From: Motiliproteus sp047622605
GTDB lineage: Bacteria; Pseudomonadota; Gammaproteobacteria; Pseudomonadales; Balneatricaceae
DNA: 12,083 bases
Direction of reading: 5' to 3'
NCBI GenBank assembly: GCA_047622605.1
Contig: JBLHND010000114.1
Location: forward strand, 1-12,083
Shown here piece by piece: positions 5,758-12,083 of this stretch (positions are counted from its first letter, which is position 1; the number at the start of each line of letters is the position of its first letter). The notes under the pieces are model-generated. The model saw only the letters and a program-made list of their open reading frames with translations, had not been told where the DNA came from and did no database searches. Position numbers and translations under genes: made by a program.

Positions 5758-6636
5758 AACGATCACCAGCGCCACCGCCAACACCGTTAAGGCACCCCCC
5801 AGCATCGCTACCAGACCCAGACGCTCGTCAAACAACAGATAGGCCTCCAGTGCCGTTACCGGGGGCACCAGATAAAACAGACTCGCCACCTGAGAGGCCG
5901 CGCCCCGGCGGATCAGCAGCATCAGCAGCAGTATCGCCCCGATCGATAAGCCCAACACCAGCCAACCCATCGCTAATATCAACTGCAGATGCCAGGTCAC
6001 CGCGCGGGTCTCCAACGCCCAGGCACCCAGGGCAAAGAACAGCGCTGCCGAACAGTACTGGATAAAGGTTCCGGGAATCAGCTCCACCCCCTGACCAAAA
6101 CGCTTCTGATACACGGTACCTACCGATATCCCCAGCAGCGCGATCAGGGCCCAGATCAGCGGCCACAGCGGCAGGCTTCCCACCTGCCCGGATCCACCCA
6201 TCTTTTCCCAGAGCACCAGACCGACACCGACCAGCCCCAGCAGCAACCCCAGCCACTGCCGAAAGATCACCCCCTCGCGCAACACCAGCACCGCCGCCAC
6301 CGCAGTGACCAGCGGCTGCAGACCCACAATCAATGCCGCAACGCCTGCAGGCATGCCACCCTCGATGGCATAGAACACCCCACCGAGATAGAACCCATGA
6401 ACCAGCAGGCCGGTGACGGCGGTATGCAGCGCCGCAATGGGCGACGGCCAGTGCGACTTCAACCACCACGCCAGCAGACCCAGCAGCAGCAGCGTAATAA
6501 GCATTCGGTACAGCAGCAGAGTGAAAGGCTCGGCATAGGGCAAGCCATATTTGGCACCGATAAAACCGGTACTCCAGAGCCAGACAAACAGCACGGGGGT
6601 AAGACGCGTCTCGAAACGCTGGAAGAGATTGATCAA
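5743..6636 (-). CDS. EamA/DMT-superfamily inner-membrane transporter
   Basis: A drug/metabolite-transporter-type permease, likely with ten membrane helices in two EamA repeats. Seen: the N-terminal LFVWLWSTGFIGAKYGLPYAEPFTLLLYR, typical of the first EamA helix pair; a conserved first-repeat end LVLREGVIFRQWLGLLLGLVGVGLVL; and a second-repeat end FYLVPPVTALEAYLLFDERLGLVAMLGGALTVLAVALV, ending KKPR. Substrate cannot be told: the family exports amino acids, metabolites and drugs. The frame is open from an ATG at 6792, but the first 52 residues are not membrane-like or family-like. TTG 6636, with AGGAG nine bases upstream, gives 297 residues, the normal length, so I choose it. Start choice moderate, family call firm. 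It is convergent with the FKBP gene and divergent from the diguanylate cyclase gene. Confidence 0.85.
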   Translation of the reverse strand: MINLFQRFETRLTPVLFVWLWSTGFIGAKYGLPYAEPFTLLLYRMLITLLLLGLLAWWLKSHWPSPIAALHTAVTGLLVHGFYLGGVFYAIEGGMPAGVAALIVGLQPLVTAVAAVLVLREGVIFRQWLGLLLGLVGVGLVLWEKMGGSGQVGSLPLWPLIWALIALLGISVGTVYQKRFGQGVELIPGTFIQYCSAALFFALGAWALETRAVTWHLQLILAMGWLVLGLSIGAILLLMLLIRRGAASQVASLFYLVPPVTALEAYLLFDERLGLVAMLGGALTVLAVALVIVKKPR

Positions 6637-6849
6637 ACGAACAGACTCCTGTGGAGGGTAAAATAGACTAGGCACTATTAACCCGCTGTAGTAGTGTATT
6701 CCACTACATGAAGGGCTAGGAATCAGTCCCCCTCCAAGTGAAATTATGCAGCTACAAAAGGGACGACCTTCTACAACCACCGGCTCAGACATCGCCTTAA
6801 AAACTGACGACGCCTGAACCGATAAGACAGGACGCCAAACATAGCATAT

Positions 6850-6879
6850 TTACAGACACTTAGCGCCTCAGCGTACAAT
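6850..6879 (+). promoter_or_regulatory. Candidate promoter of the diguanylate cyclase gene
   Basis: A good -10 box TACAAT (6874-6879), with TTACAG (6850-6855, 18-nt spacer) or TTTACA (6849-6854, 19-nt spacer) as -35. The inferred start of transcription near 6886 gives a leader of about 93 nt. Confidence 0.4.
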
Positions 6880-6895
6880 GCACAGACAGCACTCA

Positions 6896-6965
6896 CCAGG
6901 GCCATCTGCCTGAACAAGACCCGGCTAGCCGGGCTTAGAGTAAAGATCCGTACCAGGCCCTGGAG
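6896..6965 (+). promoter_or_regulatory. Structured leader that can pair the ribosome-binding site
   Basis: CCAGGGCC (6896-6903) is perfectly complementary to GGCCCTGG (6956-6963), whose last two bases begin the only ribosome-binding site candidate, GGAG (6962-6965). Inside the loop lies a second GC-rich palindrome, CCCGGCTAGCCGGG (6920-6933). The fold would hide the start signal. It does not match the TPP or cyclic-di-GMP riboswitch consensus as I know them. Complementarity is seen; regulation is inferred. Confidence 0.35.
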
Positions 6966-6978
6966 TCAACCGTAGTCT

Positions 6979-9015
6979 ATGTCCAGCATGTCTTGCCTCA
7001 GCGAACCCTCCAGACCTACCCCGCGCCCCCTACCGCCACTCTTGCTGCTGCTCGGCCTACTACTCTCGGGTAACGCTTTCGCGACCCTCGACACGCCCTC
7101 CCTGGATAAAATAACGCTCCAGCTACGCTGGCTGCACCAGTTCCAGTTTGCCGGCTATTACGCCGCCAAGCAGCAGGGCTATTATCGTGATATCGGCCTG
7201 GACGTGGAGATTCGAGCCGGTGCGCCGGGACGCGAACCGGTACAGGAGGTCATGGCGGGGCGCGCTCAGTATGGAACGGCCAACAGCGAACTCCTACACC
7301 AACGCCTCAAGGGCGCACCCCTGATCGCGCTGGCGGCGATCTTTCAGCATTCCGCGTCGGTATTCCTGGTCAAGCAGAGCTCCGGCATCAGCAGCCCGCA
7401 AGATCTGATTGGACGTAGGATGATGCTGATGGGCCCGGAGGCCGATGTCGGCTTGATGGCGATGCTCAAAAATGAGGGCGTAGATACGGCTAGCATCGAG
7501 ATCATCAAGAGCAGCTACGACATCAGGGATCTGATCGAAGACCGTGTCGATGCGTTCAACGCCTACGTGACCAACGAACCCTTCGTTATGGCCGAACATC
7601 AGATACCGGTATCCGTGCTGCATCCGAACACCTACGGGGTCGATTTTTACTCTGACATTTTATTTACCACGACCGAGGAGCTCACCCAGAATCCTGAGCG
7701 GGTGAAAGCGTTTCGTCAGGCCTCGTTACGTGGCTGGGAATACGCCATGGACCATACTGACGAAATCATCGAGCTGATCCTGAGCCAGTACTCTCAAGCC
7801 AAGCGTTCTGAACACCTGCGTTATGAAGCTCGGAGCATGCGTGAGCTGATCCTGCCCAATCTGGTCGAATTCGGGCACATGAACCTCGGGCGTTGGAGAC
7901 ACATGGCCGAGACCTTCGTGACGCAGGGAATGGTGCCACCCGGGTACAGCCTGGACGGCTTTATCTACGACCCCAACCCGCAACAGAACCTTAAACACTG
8001 GTACATCCTGGCACTATCGCTGCTAGCAGGACTGCTACTCATCACCGCCGTAGCCCTCGCGCTCCTTAGCTATAATCGCAAACTCAAGAACGCAATCGAA
8101 CAGGGACGACAGAGCCAAGACCAGTTGCAACAGCAGACCACCCTGCTAGAGGCCATTTTCCACAGCACCCCAGATGCCACCGTGATCACCAACACCCAGC
8201 GTGAAATCATCCTCTGCAACCCGGCTTTCAGCCTGACATTTGGTTACCGACCCGAGGAGGTGATCAATCAGTCAAGCTCATTATTGTACGAGAGCGAGGC
8301 CCACTTTGAGCGCCAACGGAAATCTCACTTCAATCTTAAGCAGAAATCGCTGCTGCAATCCTATGAAATCAACTACCGACGCAAAGGTGGGGCGCTATTT
8401 CCCAGCCAATCACAGGGCGGCCCCATCATCAACACCCTGGGACATACGGTAGGCTTTATCGAGGTCGTGCGCGATATCTCCGAACAGAAGAGATCGCAAC
8501 AGGAGATGATCCGCCTGGCATTAACCGACCCGCTCACGGGACTGGCCAACCGCCACCAGTTTAACCGGCGGATCGAAGAAACGATCAAGCTGGCGCAACG
8601 GCAACAGCAGCTGGTCTCGCTGGCGCTGATGGATCTTGATTATTTTAAACAGGTAAATGATCAGTTCGGCCACCCTATAGGCGACAAACTGCTGCAGACA
8701 GCCGCCAACATCCTTCGAGACAACTTTCGCGAAACCGATATCATCGCTCGAATCGGCGGCGATGAGTTTGCAATTATCATGGTCAATCCGCAGAGCGCCA
8801 CCTCGATCTGCCGACCCGCAGAGCGTGTAATCCAGGCCCTGTCCGATCACCTTTGGATCGACAGCCATAAGATTAAGATCGGCGCCAGCTTCGGGGTCGC
8901 CACCTACCCGCTGGATAGCGAACATCCCGAACAGCTGTACCAGCTAGCTGACAAGGCGCTCTACCACTCCAAAGAGTCTGGCAGAAGCCGCTGCTCTGTC
9001 GCGCATAAAGACTAA
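6979..9015 (+). CDS. Sensor diguanylate cyclase (NMT1/THI5-like, PAS, GGDEF)
   Basis: A membrane sensor predicted to make cyclic di-GMP from GTP. Order: signal peptide with cleavage after NAFA (residue 35); a periplasmic NMT1/THI5-like ligand-binding domain, about 45-310, beginning LQLRWLHQFQFAGYYAAKQQGYY; one membrane helix about 341-364; a cytosolic linker; a PAS domain about 388-500 ending in EVVRDISEQK; a GGDEF domain about 505-675. The cyclase looks active: LTDPLTGLANR 515-525, metal ligand D552 in MDLDYFK, GGDEF 593-597. RETD at 584-587, five residues before GGDEF, is a canonical inhibitory I-site. NMT1-type domains bind thiamine-pyrimidine precursors or other small ligands in ABC systems, but here no permease or ATPase is nearby, so the domain is presumably a sensor; the ligand is unknown. 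Start ATG 6979 is 13 nt from GGAG, rather far; ATG 6988 is an alternative with nearly the same protein. Confidence 0.93.
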   Translation: MSSMSCLSEPSRPTPRPLPPLLLLLGLLLSGNAFATLDTPSLDKITLQLRWLHQFQFAGYYAAKQQGYYRDIGLDVEIRAGAPGREPVQEVMAGRAQYGTANSELLHQRLKGAPLIALAAIFQHSASVFLVKQSSGISSPQDLIGRRMMLMGPEADVGLMAMLKNEGVDTASIEIIKSSYDIRDLIEDRVDAFNAYVTNEPFVMAEHQIPVSVLHPNTYGVDFYSDILFTTTEELTQNPERVKAFRQASLRGWEYAMDHTDEIIELILSQYSQAKRSEHLRYEARSMRELILPNLVEFGHMNLGRWRHMAETFVTQGMVPPGYSLDGFIYDPNPQQNLKHWYILALSLLAGLLLITAVALALLSYNRKLKNAIEQGRQSQDQLQQQTTLLEAIFHSTPDATVITNTQREIILCNPAFSLTFGYRPEEVINQSSSLLYESEAHFERQRKSHFNLKQKSLLQSYEINYRRKGGALFPSQSQGGPIINTLGHTVGFIEVVRDISEQKRSQQEMIRLALTDPLTGLANRHQFNRRIEETIKLAQRQQQLVSLALMDLDYFKQVNDQFGHPIGDKLLQTAANILRDNFRETDIIARIGGDEFAIIMVNPQSATSICRPAERVIQALSDHLWIDSHKIKIGASFGVATYPLDSEHPEQLYQLADKALYHSKESGRSRCSVAHKD

Positions 9016-9056
9016 GACCCCTCCACCACAGCAGCCGGACTAACAAGGATGGCATC

Positions 9057-9091
9057 CTGCCCAGCCGAGCACCCTACGTCACCCTGGGCAG
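9057..9091 (-). terminator. Hairpin across the umuC stop codon
   Basis: CTGCCCAG (9057-9064) pairs with CTGGGCAG (9084-9091) around 19 nt that include the umuC stop. The neighbouring gene is convergent with only 58 nt between the stops. No T-run, so a terminator or 3'-end protecting role is only possible. Confidence 0.25.
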
Positions 9092-10321
9092 ATCTTCCCA
9101 CCGCGTGGTATAGGCAGGCGATAACCGTCCACGCGTCATACCCCAGCCTCTATTGATGCCATTGCTCGCCAAAAACACCCCCCGTGGCACCTTGGCATTG
9201 ATAGCATCCACCACCCCCATCAACTCCAGACTCCTGAGGCTTTGCTGATCACTGATCAGACTCAGCTGCTGCGGTCTTGCCGAGACTATCTCGATCAAGC
9301 CAACCCCGGCCTTGCTGTAAGGCAGACCCGCCCTGAACAGCTCAGCCACCGCCAATCGAAGCGCTGCCACCAGCGCCCGAGTATCGTTGGTCGGGTGCGG
9401 TAACTGGACAATCTGGGAGCGGGCGTAATAATTGGGGTCGAATCGGCTGGTCTGGATAGAGACCAGCGCGGTGGCGACCAGCGAATCCTGCCCGCGCAAC
9501 TTCTCCATCGCCTGGCTGGCGTAGCTGCTCACGGCCTCCTGTAACGCCGCCAACTCGAAGATTCGTTCGCCAAAGGTTCGAGTGCTGAAGATCTGCTGCT
9601 TAGAGCGCGGCTGCTGGTCCAGACCGATGCAGGGCTCTGCGTTGAGTTCACGCAGGGTGCGCTCCAGCGTCACGCCAAACTGCTTACGTATCAGCACCGG
9701 CGGCTGGCGCGCAAGATCCCAGGCCGAGATCACCCCCTGATCCCTGAGCCTCGCGGACAGGCGCCGACCTACCCCCCAGACCCCCTCACAGGGAAACTGC
9801 TTAAGCGCGGCGATCCGCTGCCGTTCGGTGTAGATCGCGCAGCAACCGCGCAGGTCACGCTGCTGCTTGGCAAGATGGTTGGCTATTTTAGCCAGCGTCT
9901 TAGAACGCCCGATACCGACCGAAACGGGTATCCGCACATCACGCCAGACGCGGCGGCGCATCTGCCGACCATAGGCCAGCAAGTCACCACCAACGCCGTC
10001 TAAGCCCAGGAAAGCTTCATCGATGGAGTAGACCTCCATCTCCGGCGAATACTCGGCCAGCGTGTCCATCACCCGCTGGGAGAGATCGCCGTAGAGTTCG
10101 TAGTTGCTGCTGAATACCGCGACTCCGTGCTGCCGGAGTAACCCTTCGACCTTGAAGTACGGTGAAAAAGGGGGAAAGTTAAGCGCCTTAGCCTGCCGAT
10201 TGGCCGCGACTATACAGCCATCGTTATTCGACAACACCACCACCGGACGGCCGCGCAGATCCGGCCTGAATACCTGCTCGCAGCTGGCGTAGAAGGCATT
10301 ACAGTCGACTAAGGCGAACAC
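9074..10321 (-). CDS. umuC: DNA polymerase V catalytic subunit UmuC
   Basis: Y-family translesion polymerase that copies past DNA lesions at the cost of mutations, working with the cleaved UmuD dimer and RecA. Seen: N-terminal MFALVDCNAFYASCEQVFRP with metal ligand D6 and steric-gate Y11; NNDGCIVAANRQAKAL; YSIDEAFLGL with D101/E102; VGIGRSKTLAKIANHLAK at 135-152; QLSLI at 352-356, which fits a beta-clamp-binding motif; and the family C terminus LSPAYTTRWEDLP. At 415 residues it is near the usual 420 and appears intact. The start is GTG 10321, which overlaps the end of umuD by 13 nt, so translation is probably coupled. Transcribed with umuD from a LexA-controlled promoter. Confidence 0.97.
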   Translation of the reverse strand: MFALVDCNAFYASCEQVFRPDLRGRPVVVLSNNDGCIVAANRQAKALNFPPFSPYFKVEGLLRQHGVAVFSSNYELYGDLSQRVMDTLAEYSPEMEVYSIDEAFLGLDGVGGDLLAYGRQMRRRVWRDVRIPVSVGIGRSKTLAKIANHLAKQQRDLRGCCAIYTERQRIAALKQFPCEGVWGVGRRLSARLRDQGVISAWDLARQPPVLIRKQFGVTLERTLRELNAEPCIGLDQQPRSKQQIFSTRTFGERIFELAALQEAVSSYASQAMEKLRGQDSLVATALVSIQTSRFDPNYYARSQIVQLPHPTNDTRALVAALRLAVAELFRAGLPYSKAGVGLIEIVSARPQQLSLISDQQSLRSLELMGVVDAINAKVPRGVFLASNGINRGWGMTRGRLSPAYTTRWEDLPRVT

Positions 10322-10722
10322 GGGTGATACCGCACAGAGGCGATCACGACGCCCTCTATACTAAACGCCGCTTCCTGGGTGATAGGTATCGGGGGGTAAC
10401 GCGGATTGGCCGCCACCAAGCAACGCCGCTCAGTATCCAGGATCTTACAGGTCAGCTCACCATCGAGCGCCGCGATCACAATCTGACCGTTCTTAGGCGT
10501 GATGGACCGATCCACGATCAGCAGATCTCCGCTAAAGATCCCCCGCCCCCGCATGCTGTCGCCATCGGCCCTGACAAAGTAGGTCGAACTAGGGCTCTTA
10601 ATCAGATGGGCGTTGAGATCTAACCGCGCTTCCAGGTAGTCACTGGCAGGGCTGGGAAAGCCCGCCGAGATGCTATCGGCATACAGGGGCGTGAGTAAGA
10701 GAGGATACGGGGGTGTAATCAT
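10309..10722 (-). CDS. umuD: SOS mutagenesis protein UmuD (self-cleaving)
   Basis: LexA-like serine protease of the S24 family; RecA filaments trigger removal of its N-terminal arm to give UmuD', the partner of UmuC in polymerase V. Seen: SAGFPSPASDYLE around the expected cleavage site A20-G21 (E. coli cuts a Cys-Gly bond in a very similar context); catalytic S56 in GDSMRG; catalytic K93 in DGELTCKIL. At 137 residues it is full length for the family. Start ATG 10722 is the only plausible one; the ribosome-binding site is poor (GAG three bases away). The LexA box ends just 10 nt upstream, so the leader must be very short. Confidence 0.96.
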   Translation of the reverse strand: MITPPYPLLLTPLYADSISAGFPSPASDYLEARLDLNAHLIKSPSSTYFVRADGDSMRGRGIFSGDLLIVDRSITPKNGQIVIAALDGELTCKILDTERRCLVAANPRYPPIPITQEAAFSIEGVVIASVRYHPCSP

Positions 10723-10732
10723 TCACTCAGTG

Positions 10733-10752
10733 TACTGTATATCTATACAGTA
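10733..10752 (-). promoter_or_regulatory. LexA (SOS) box of umuDC
   Basis: The core CTGTATATCTATACAG (10735-10750) has the exact CTGT-N8-ACAG form with an AT-rich centre and is flanked by TA on both sides, giving a near-perfect 20-bp palindrome. It ends 10 nt before the umuD start. LexA binding here would block the operon until DNA damage. The box itself contains TATA-type -10 sequence on the minus strand, so box and promoter probably overlap (inference). Confidence 0.93.
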
Positions 10753-10913
10753 TTCATAGCTCGTCAGCGCAGATAATTAAGCCGCGTGCGGCAGTCACCT
10801 GCTCAGGACAGCGCAATAAGCGAATAACGGCACAACAAAAAAGCGAACCCCATGTCATGACGCAGCCGCAAGATGACCGTCCACCCTCATTGTCGCCCAA
10901 CCTGCCCACTTAA

Positions 10914-11657
10914 CTATTTCCTAAAATCAGCCATGTAGACGACATTGTCTCTCGAGGAAGATGGCGCCCTCGGCTCTTTCCTGTCCGGATAGGGATTGGG
11001 AAAATCCCCCACTGGGGTTCCCGGATAAAGGCCGTCAGCCAAGCCGCTGGCAAAACGGTATAGGGCATCATCCAGCAATCGTGCGACCGGATAAAACCTT
11101 TGCATCGATGACTGCCCCTGCTTGGCTCGTTTTCTCTGCTTGTTGATGAGATCTCCAAGCCCAAGCGCATCCTTTTCTCTCAGGTATGAGGTCCCATTAT
11201 CGTCCAGCATCTGCCTTAGCCACTGCTCGGCATCGACGACATGGCCGTTGACACTCATATCGGTATTTCGAAACCATTTTAGAGTCTTTTTTTGCGCGTC
11301 AAACTGCTGCTTAACACTTGCGAGCTGCGGCAGCTCCAGCGCCCCGCTTTCCAGCATCAACTGTTGAATTTCAAACTCAAAGCGCTCTAGAAAATCCTTT
11401 TCAAACGCCTCGACGGTCGGGGTAAGGGTATAAGGCAGCAATAGGGTGTAGCGGCTGTACGCCTCAGTGACGATCACCGTGTGCTTCCTTGAGCGGTAGC
11501 CATTGGGTACGACATGGCATTGCCAACTCAGTTGCTGGTTATCGGTGACCAATGGCTGGGTGCCAATCCGCTTGCCGTCAGGACTGGGGATTCTGGGCAG
11601 GTCCAGCTTCAACCACTTGTTCATTGCGTTGGTGGCACTGAGCACGATGGTTAACAT
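10914..11657 (-). CDS. Uncharacterised protein, possibly DUF6933-like N-terminal domain
   Basis: 247 residues, soluble, with no signal peptide or membrane segment. The N-terminal half (about 1-105: MLTIVLSATNAMNKWLKL ... WQCHVVPNGYRSRKHTVIVTEAYSRYTLLLPYTL) recalls DUF6933-type proteins, which start with a short beta strand and later have a tryptophan-started strand pair ending in S-R-Y-x-L-x-x-P; this is memory-based and moderate at best. The middle (about 105-190) is helical and charged; the C-terminal 45 residues are rich in proline and glycine and end VVYMADFRK. ATG 11657 has AGGA eight bases upstream. A weak promoter (TTGAGG, 17 nt, TATCCT; 11730-11702) may serve it. Same strand as umuDC but 191 nt upstream and separated by the LexA box, so probably not part of that operon. 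No function assigned. Confidence 0.75.
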   Translation of the reverse strand: MLTIVLSATNAMNKWLKLDLPRIPSPDGKRIGTQPLVTDNQQLSWQCHVVPNGYRSRKHTVIVTEAYSRYTLLLPYTLTPTVEAFEKDFLERFEFEIQQLMLESGALELPQLASVKQQFDAQKKTLKWFRNTDMSVNGHVVDAEQWLRQMLDDNGTSYLREKDALGLGDLINKQRKRAKQGQSSMQRFYPVARLLDDALYRFASGLADGLYPGTPVGDFPNPYPDRKEPRAPSSSRDNVVYMADFRK

Positions 11658-12051
11658 AAACTTTTTCCTAGGAGACGGTACTTAAAATGGCGTATATGAC
11701 CAGGATACACAAGGGTAATCCGTTCCTCAAAACAGCCCTGACGTCATTTTAGCGGTGTCGCATTGAAGATACTATAAAGACGAGAGGCAGGCAGAATCCT
11801 TTTTCAGGCTGTGTTTGTGTTAGCGGGTGATTTTCGCCTGTTGGACTACTTTCTACCTATAGGGATGCAGAAAGTGCGCTAAGCCCGTAGGGAACGGGCA
11901 GCGTCTACCCGCAAAACGCCAACCCACAGTGGGCCTAGGCTTATAAAGAGCGAGCCCGACGCTTTTTGCACCCGTTTTACGTTTGCCATAAACGCGAAAA
12001 TCCAAATCAAGCTAGTGCTTGATTTGGATTCTATTTACATCTATTTCACAT
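11658..12051. other. Intergenic region between the hypothetical gene and the tRNA
   Basis: 394 nt with no ORF I can support. It contains the weak minus-strand promoter at 11702-11730, a small hairpin GCCCGT-aggga-ACGGGC (11883-11899), a palindromic GCCTAGGC nearby, and a long hairpin next to the tRNA (11999-12030). No direct repeat of the tRNA 3' end was seen here by eye. Confidence 0.5.
11999..12030 (-). terminator. Hairpin downstream of the tRNA, probable terminator
   Basis: Perfect 14-base arms AATCCAAATCAAGC (11999-12012) and GCTTGATTTGGATT (12017-12030) around a 4-nt loop. On the minus strand the stem begins 21 nt after the tRNA CCA end and is followed by two more T (TTTT in all, from the stem end). 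The stem is AT-rich for a terminator but its position behind the tRNA fits. Confidence 0.5.
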
Positions 12052-12083
12052 TGGTAGCGGGGGCAGGATTCGAACCTACGACC
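12052..12083 (-). tRNA. tRNA, 3' part only, probably initiator tRNA-Met
   Basis: The minus strand reads GGTCGTAGGTTCGAATCC and then TGCCCCCGCTACCA. This is a complete T-arm (GTAGG / CCTGC around TTCGAAT), acceptor 3' strand CCCCGCT, discriminator A and encoded CCA. The AGGTCG-type variable end and the CCCCGC acceptor resemble bacterial initiator tRNA-Met, but the anticodon lies outside the window. Against that: the T-loop is TTCGAAT rather than the TTCAAAT common in initiators, and base 72 is T. tRNA sure, identity tentative. Confidence 0.85.

Larger units (their letters stand above)
6637..6978. other. Divergent intergenic region between transporter and diguanylate cyclase genes
   Basis: 342 nt without a supported gene. 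On the transporter side is an inverted repeat GTAGTG-tattc-CACTAC (6691-6707), about 55 nt from the TTG start, which could be an operator. On the plus side are a candidate promoter at 6850-6879 and a structured leader (6896-6965). The open frame that extends the transporter upstream to 6792 shows no coding character. Confidence 0.5.

Noticed and set aside
5828..6666. Long open frames overlapping the transporter gene on both strands
   Set aside because: Low-complexity Gln/His/Pro/Arg or Gly/Ala/Arg composition typical of shadow frames in a GC-rich membrane-protein gene; no recognisable domain.
5743..6792. Long form of the EamA transporter starting at ATG 6792
   Set aside because: The 52 extra residues have no membrane or family character, and the inverted repeat and likely promoter fall inside them. 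TTG 6636 with AGGAG gives the normal family length.
6886..6978. TPP or cyclic-di-GMP riboswitch in the diguanylate cyclase leader
   Set aside because: The conserved motifs of the TPP box and of both cyclic-di-GMP classes, as I know them, are missing; only generic pairing remains.
10914..12083. Integrative element with the tRNA 3' end as attachment site
   Set aside because: No integrase gene and no second copy of the tRNA 3' end found by eye in the window; umuDC and one hypothetical gene alone do not make an island.

Overview
The window reads as chromosome of a gammaproteobacterium of moderate-to-high GC. The RhlE, UmuD/UmuC, YeeN-type YebC, VF530 and YbaN (DUF454) proteins all look gammaproteobacterial, and the small intergenic palindromes with a TTGTRGGAGC core recall the REP elements of Pseudomonas and relatives. 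A marine or environmental member of the Pseudomonadales/Oceanospirillales type is my guess; the sequence does not fix the genus.

Layout. 1-4800: an RNA-metabolism neighbourhood. It holds a RhlE-like DEAD-box helicase (minus), a YebC/YeeN-family protein (minus), a divergent small VF530 (DUF2132) protein (plus), then a minus-strand pair in which rhlE runs into a small DUF454 membrane protein. 4800-6800: a membrane-anchored FKBP-type prolyl isomerase (plus) and an EamA/DMT-family transporter (minus). 6870-9015: a large sensor diguanylate cyclase on the plus strand (signal peptide, NMT1/THI5-like periplasmic binding domain, one membrane helix, PAS, GGDEF). 9074-10752: a complete SOS mutagenesis operon umuDC (minus) with a near-perfect LexA box. 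10914-11657: an unrecognised 247-residue protein (minus). 12052-end: the 3' part of a minus-strand tRNA gene, probably initiator tRNA, followed by a long hairpin.

There is no sign of a defence island, CRISPR array, transposase or phage module. The less expected content lies in small structures around gene starts and ends: (i) a diverged tandem duplication covering the 3' end of rhlE and the 5' end of the DUF454 gene, which leaves a 46-codon ORF whose stop overlaps the DUF454 start; (ii) a duplicated start region before VF530, which makes a 5-codon ORF overlapping the true start as ATGA; (iii) a leader of the diguanylate cyclase gene that can fold so that its ribosome-binding site is paired; (iv) a 44-bp near-perfect palindrome between rhlE and the FKBP gene; (v) three REP-like elements, each directly behind a gene and in that gene's orientation.

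Functionally, two RhlE-type helicases and a YebC-family protein suggest an RNA/translation theme in the first 5 kb. The remaining genes look like separate transcription units.
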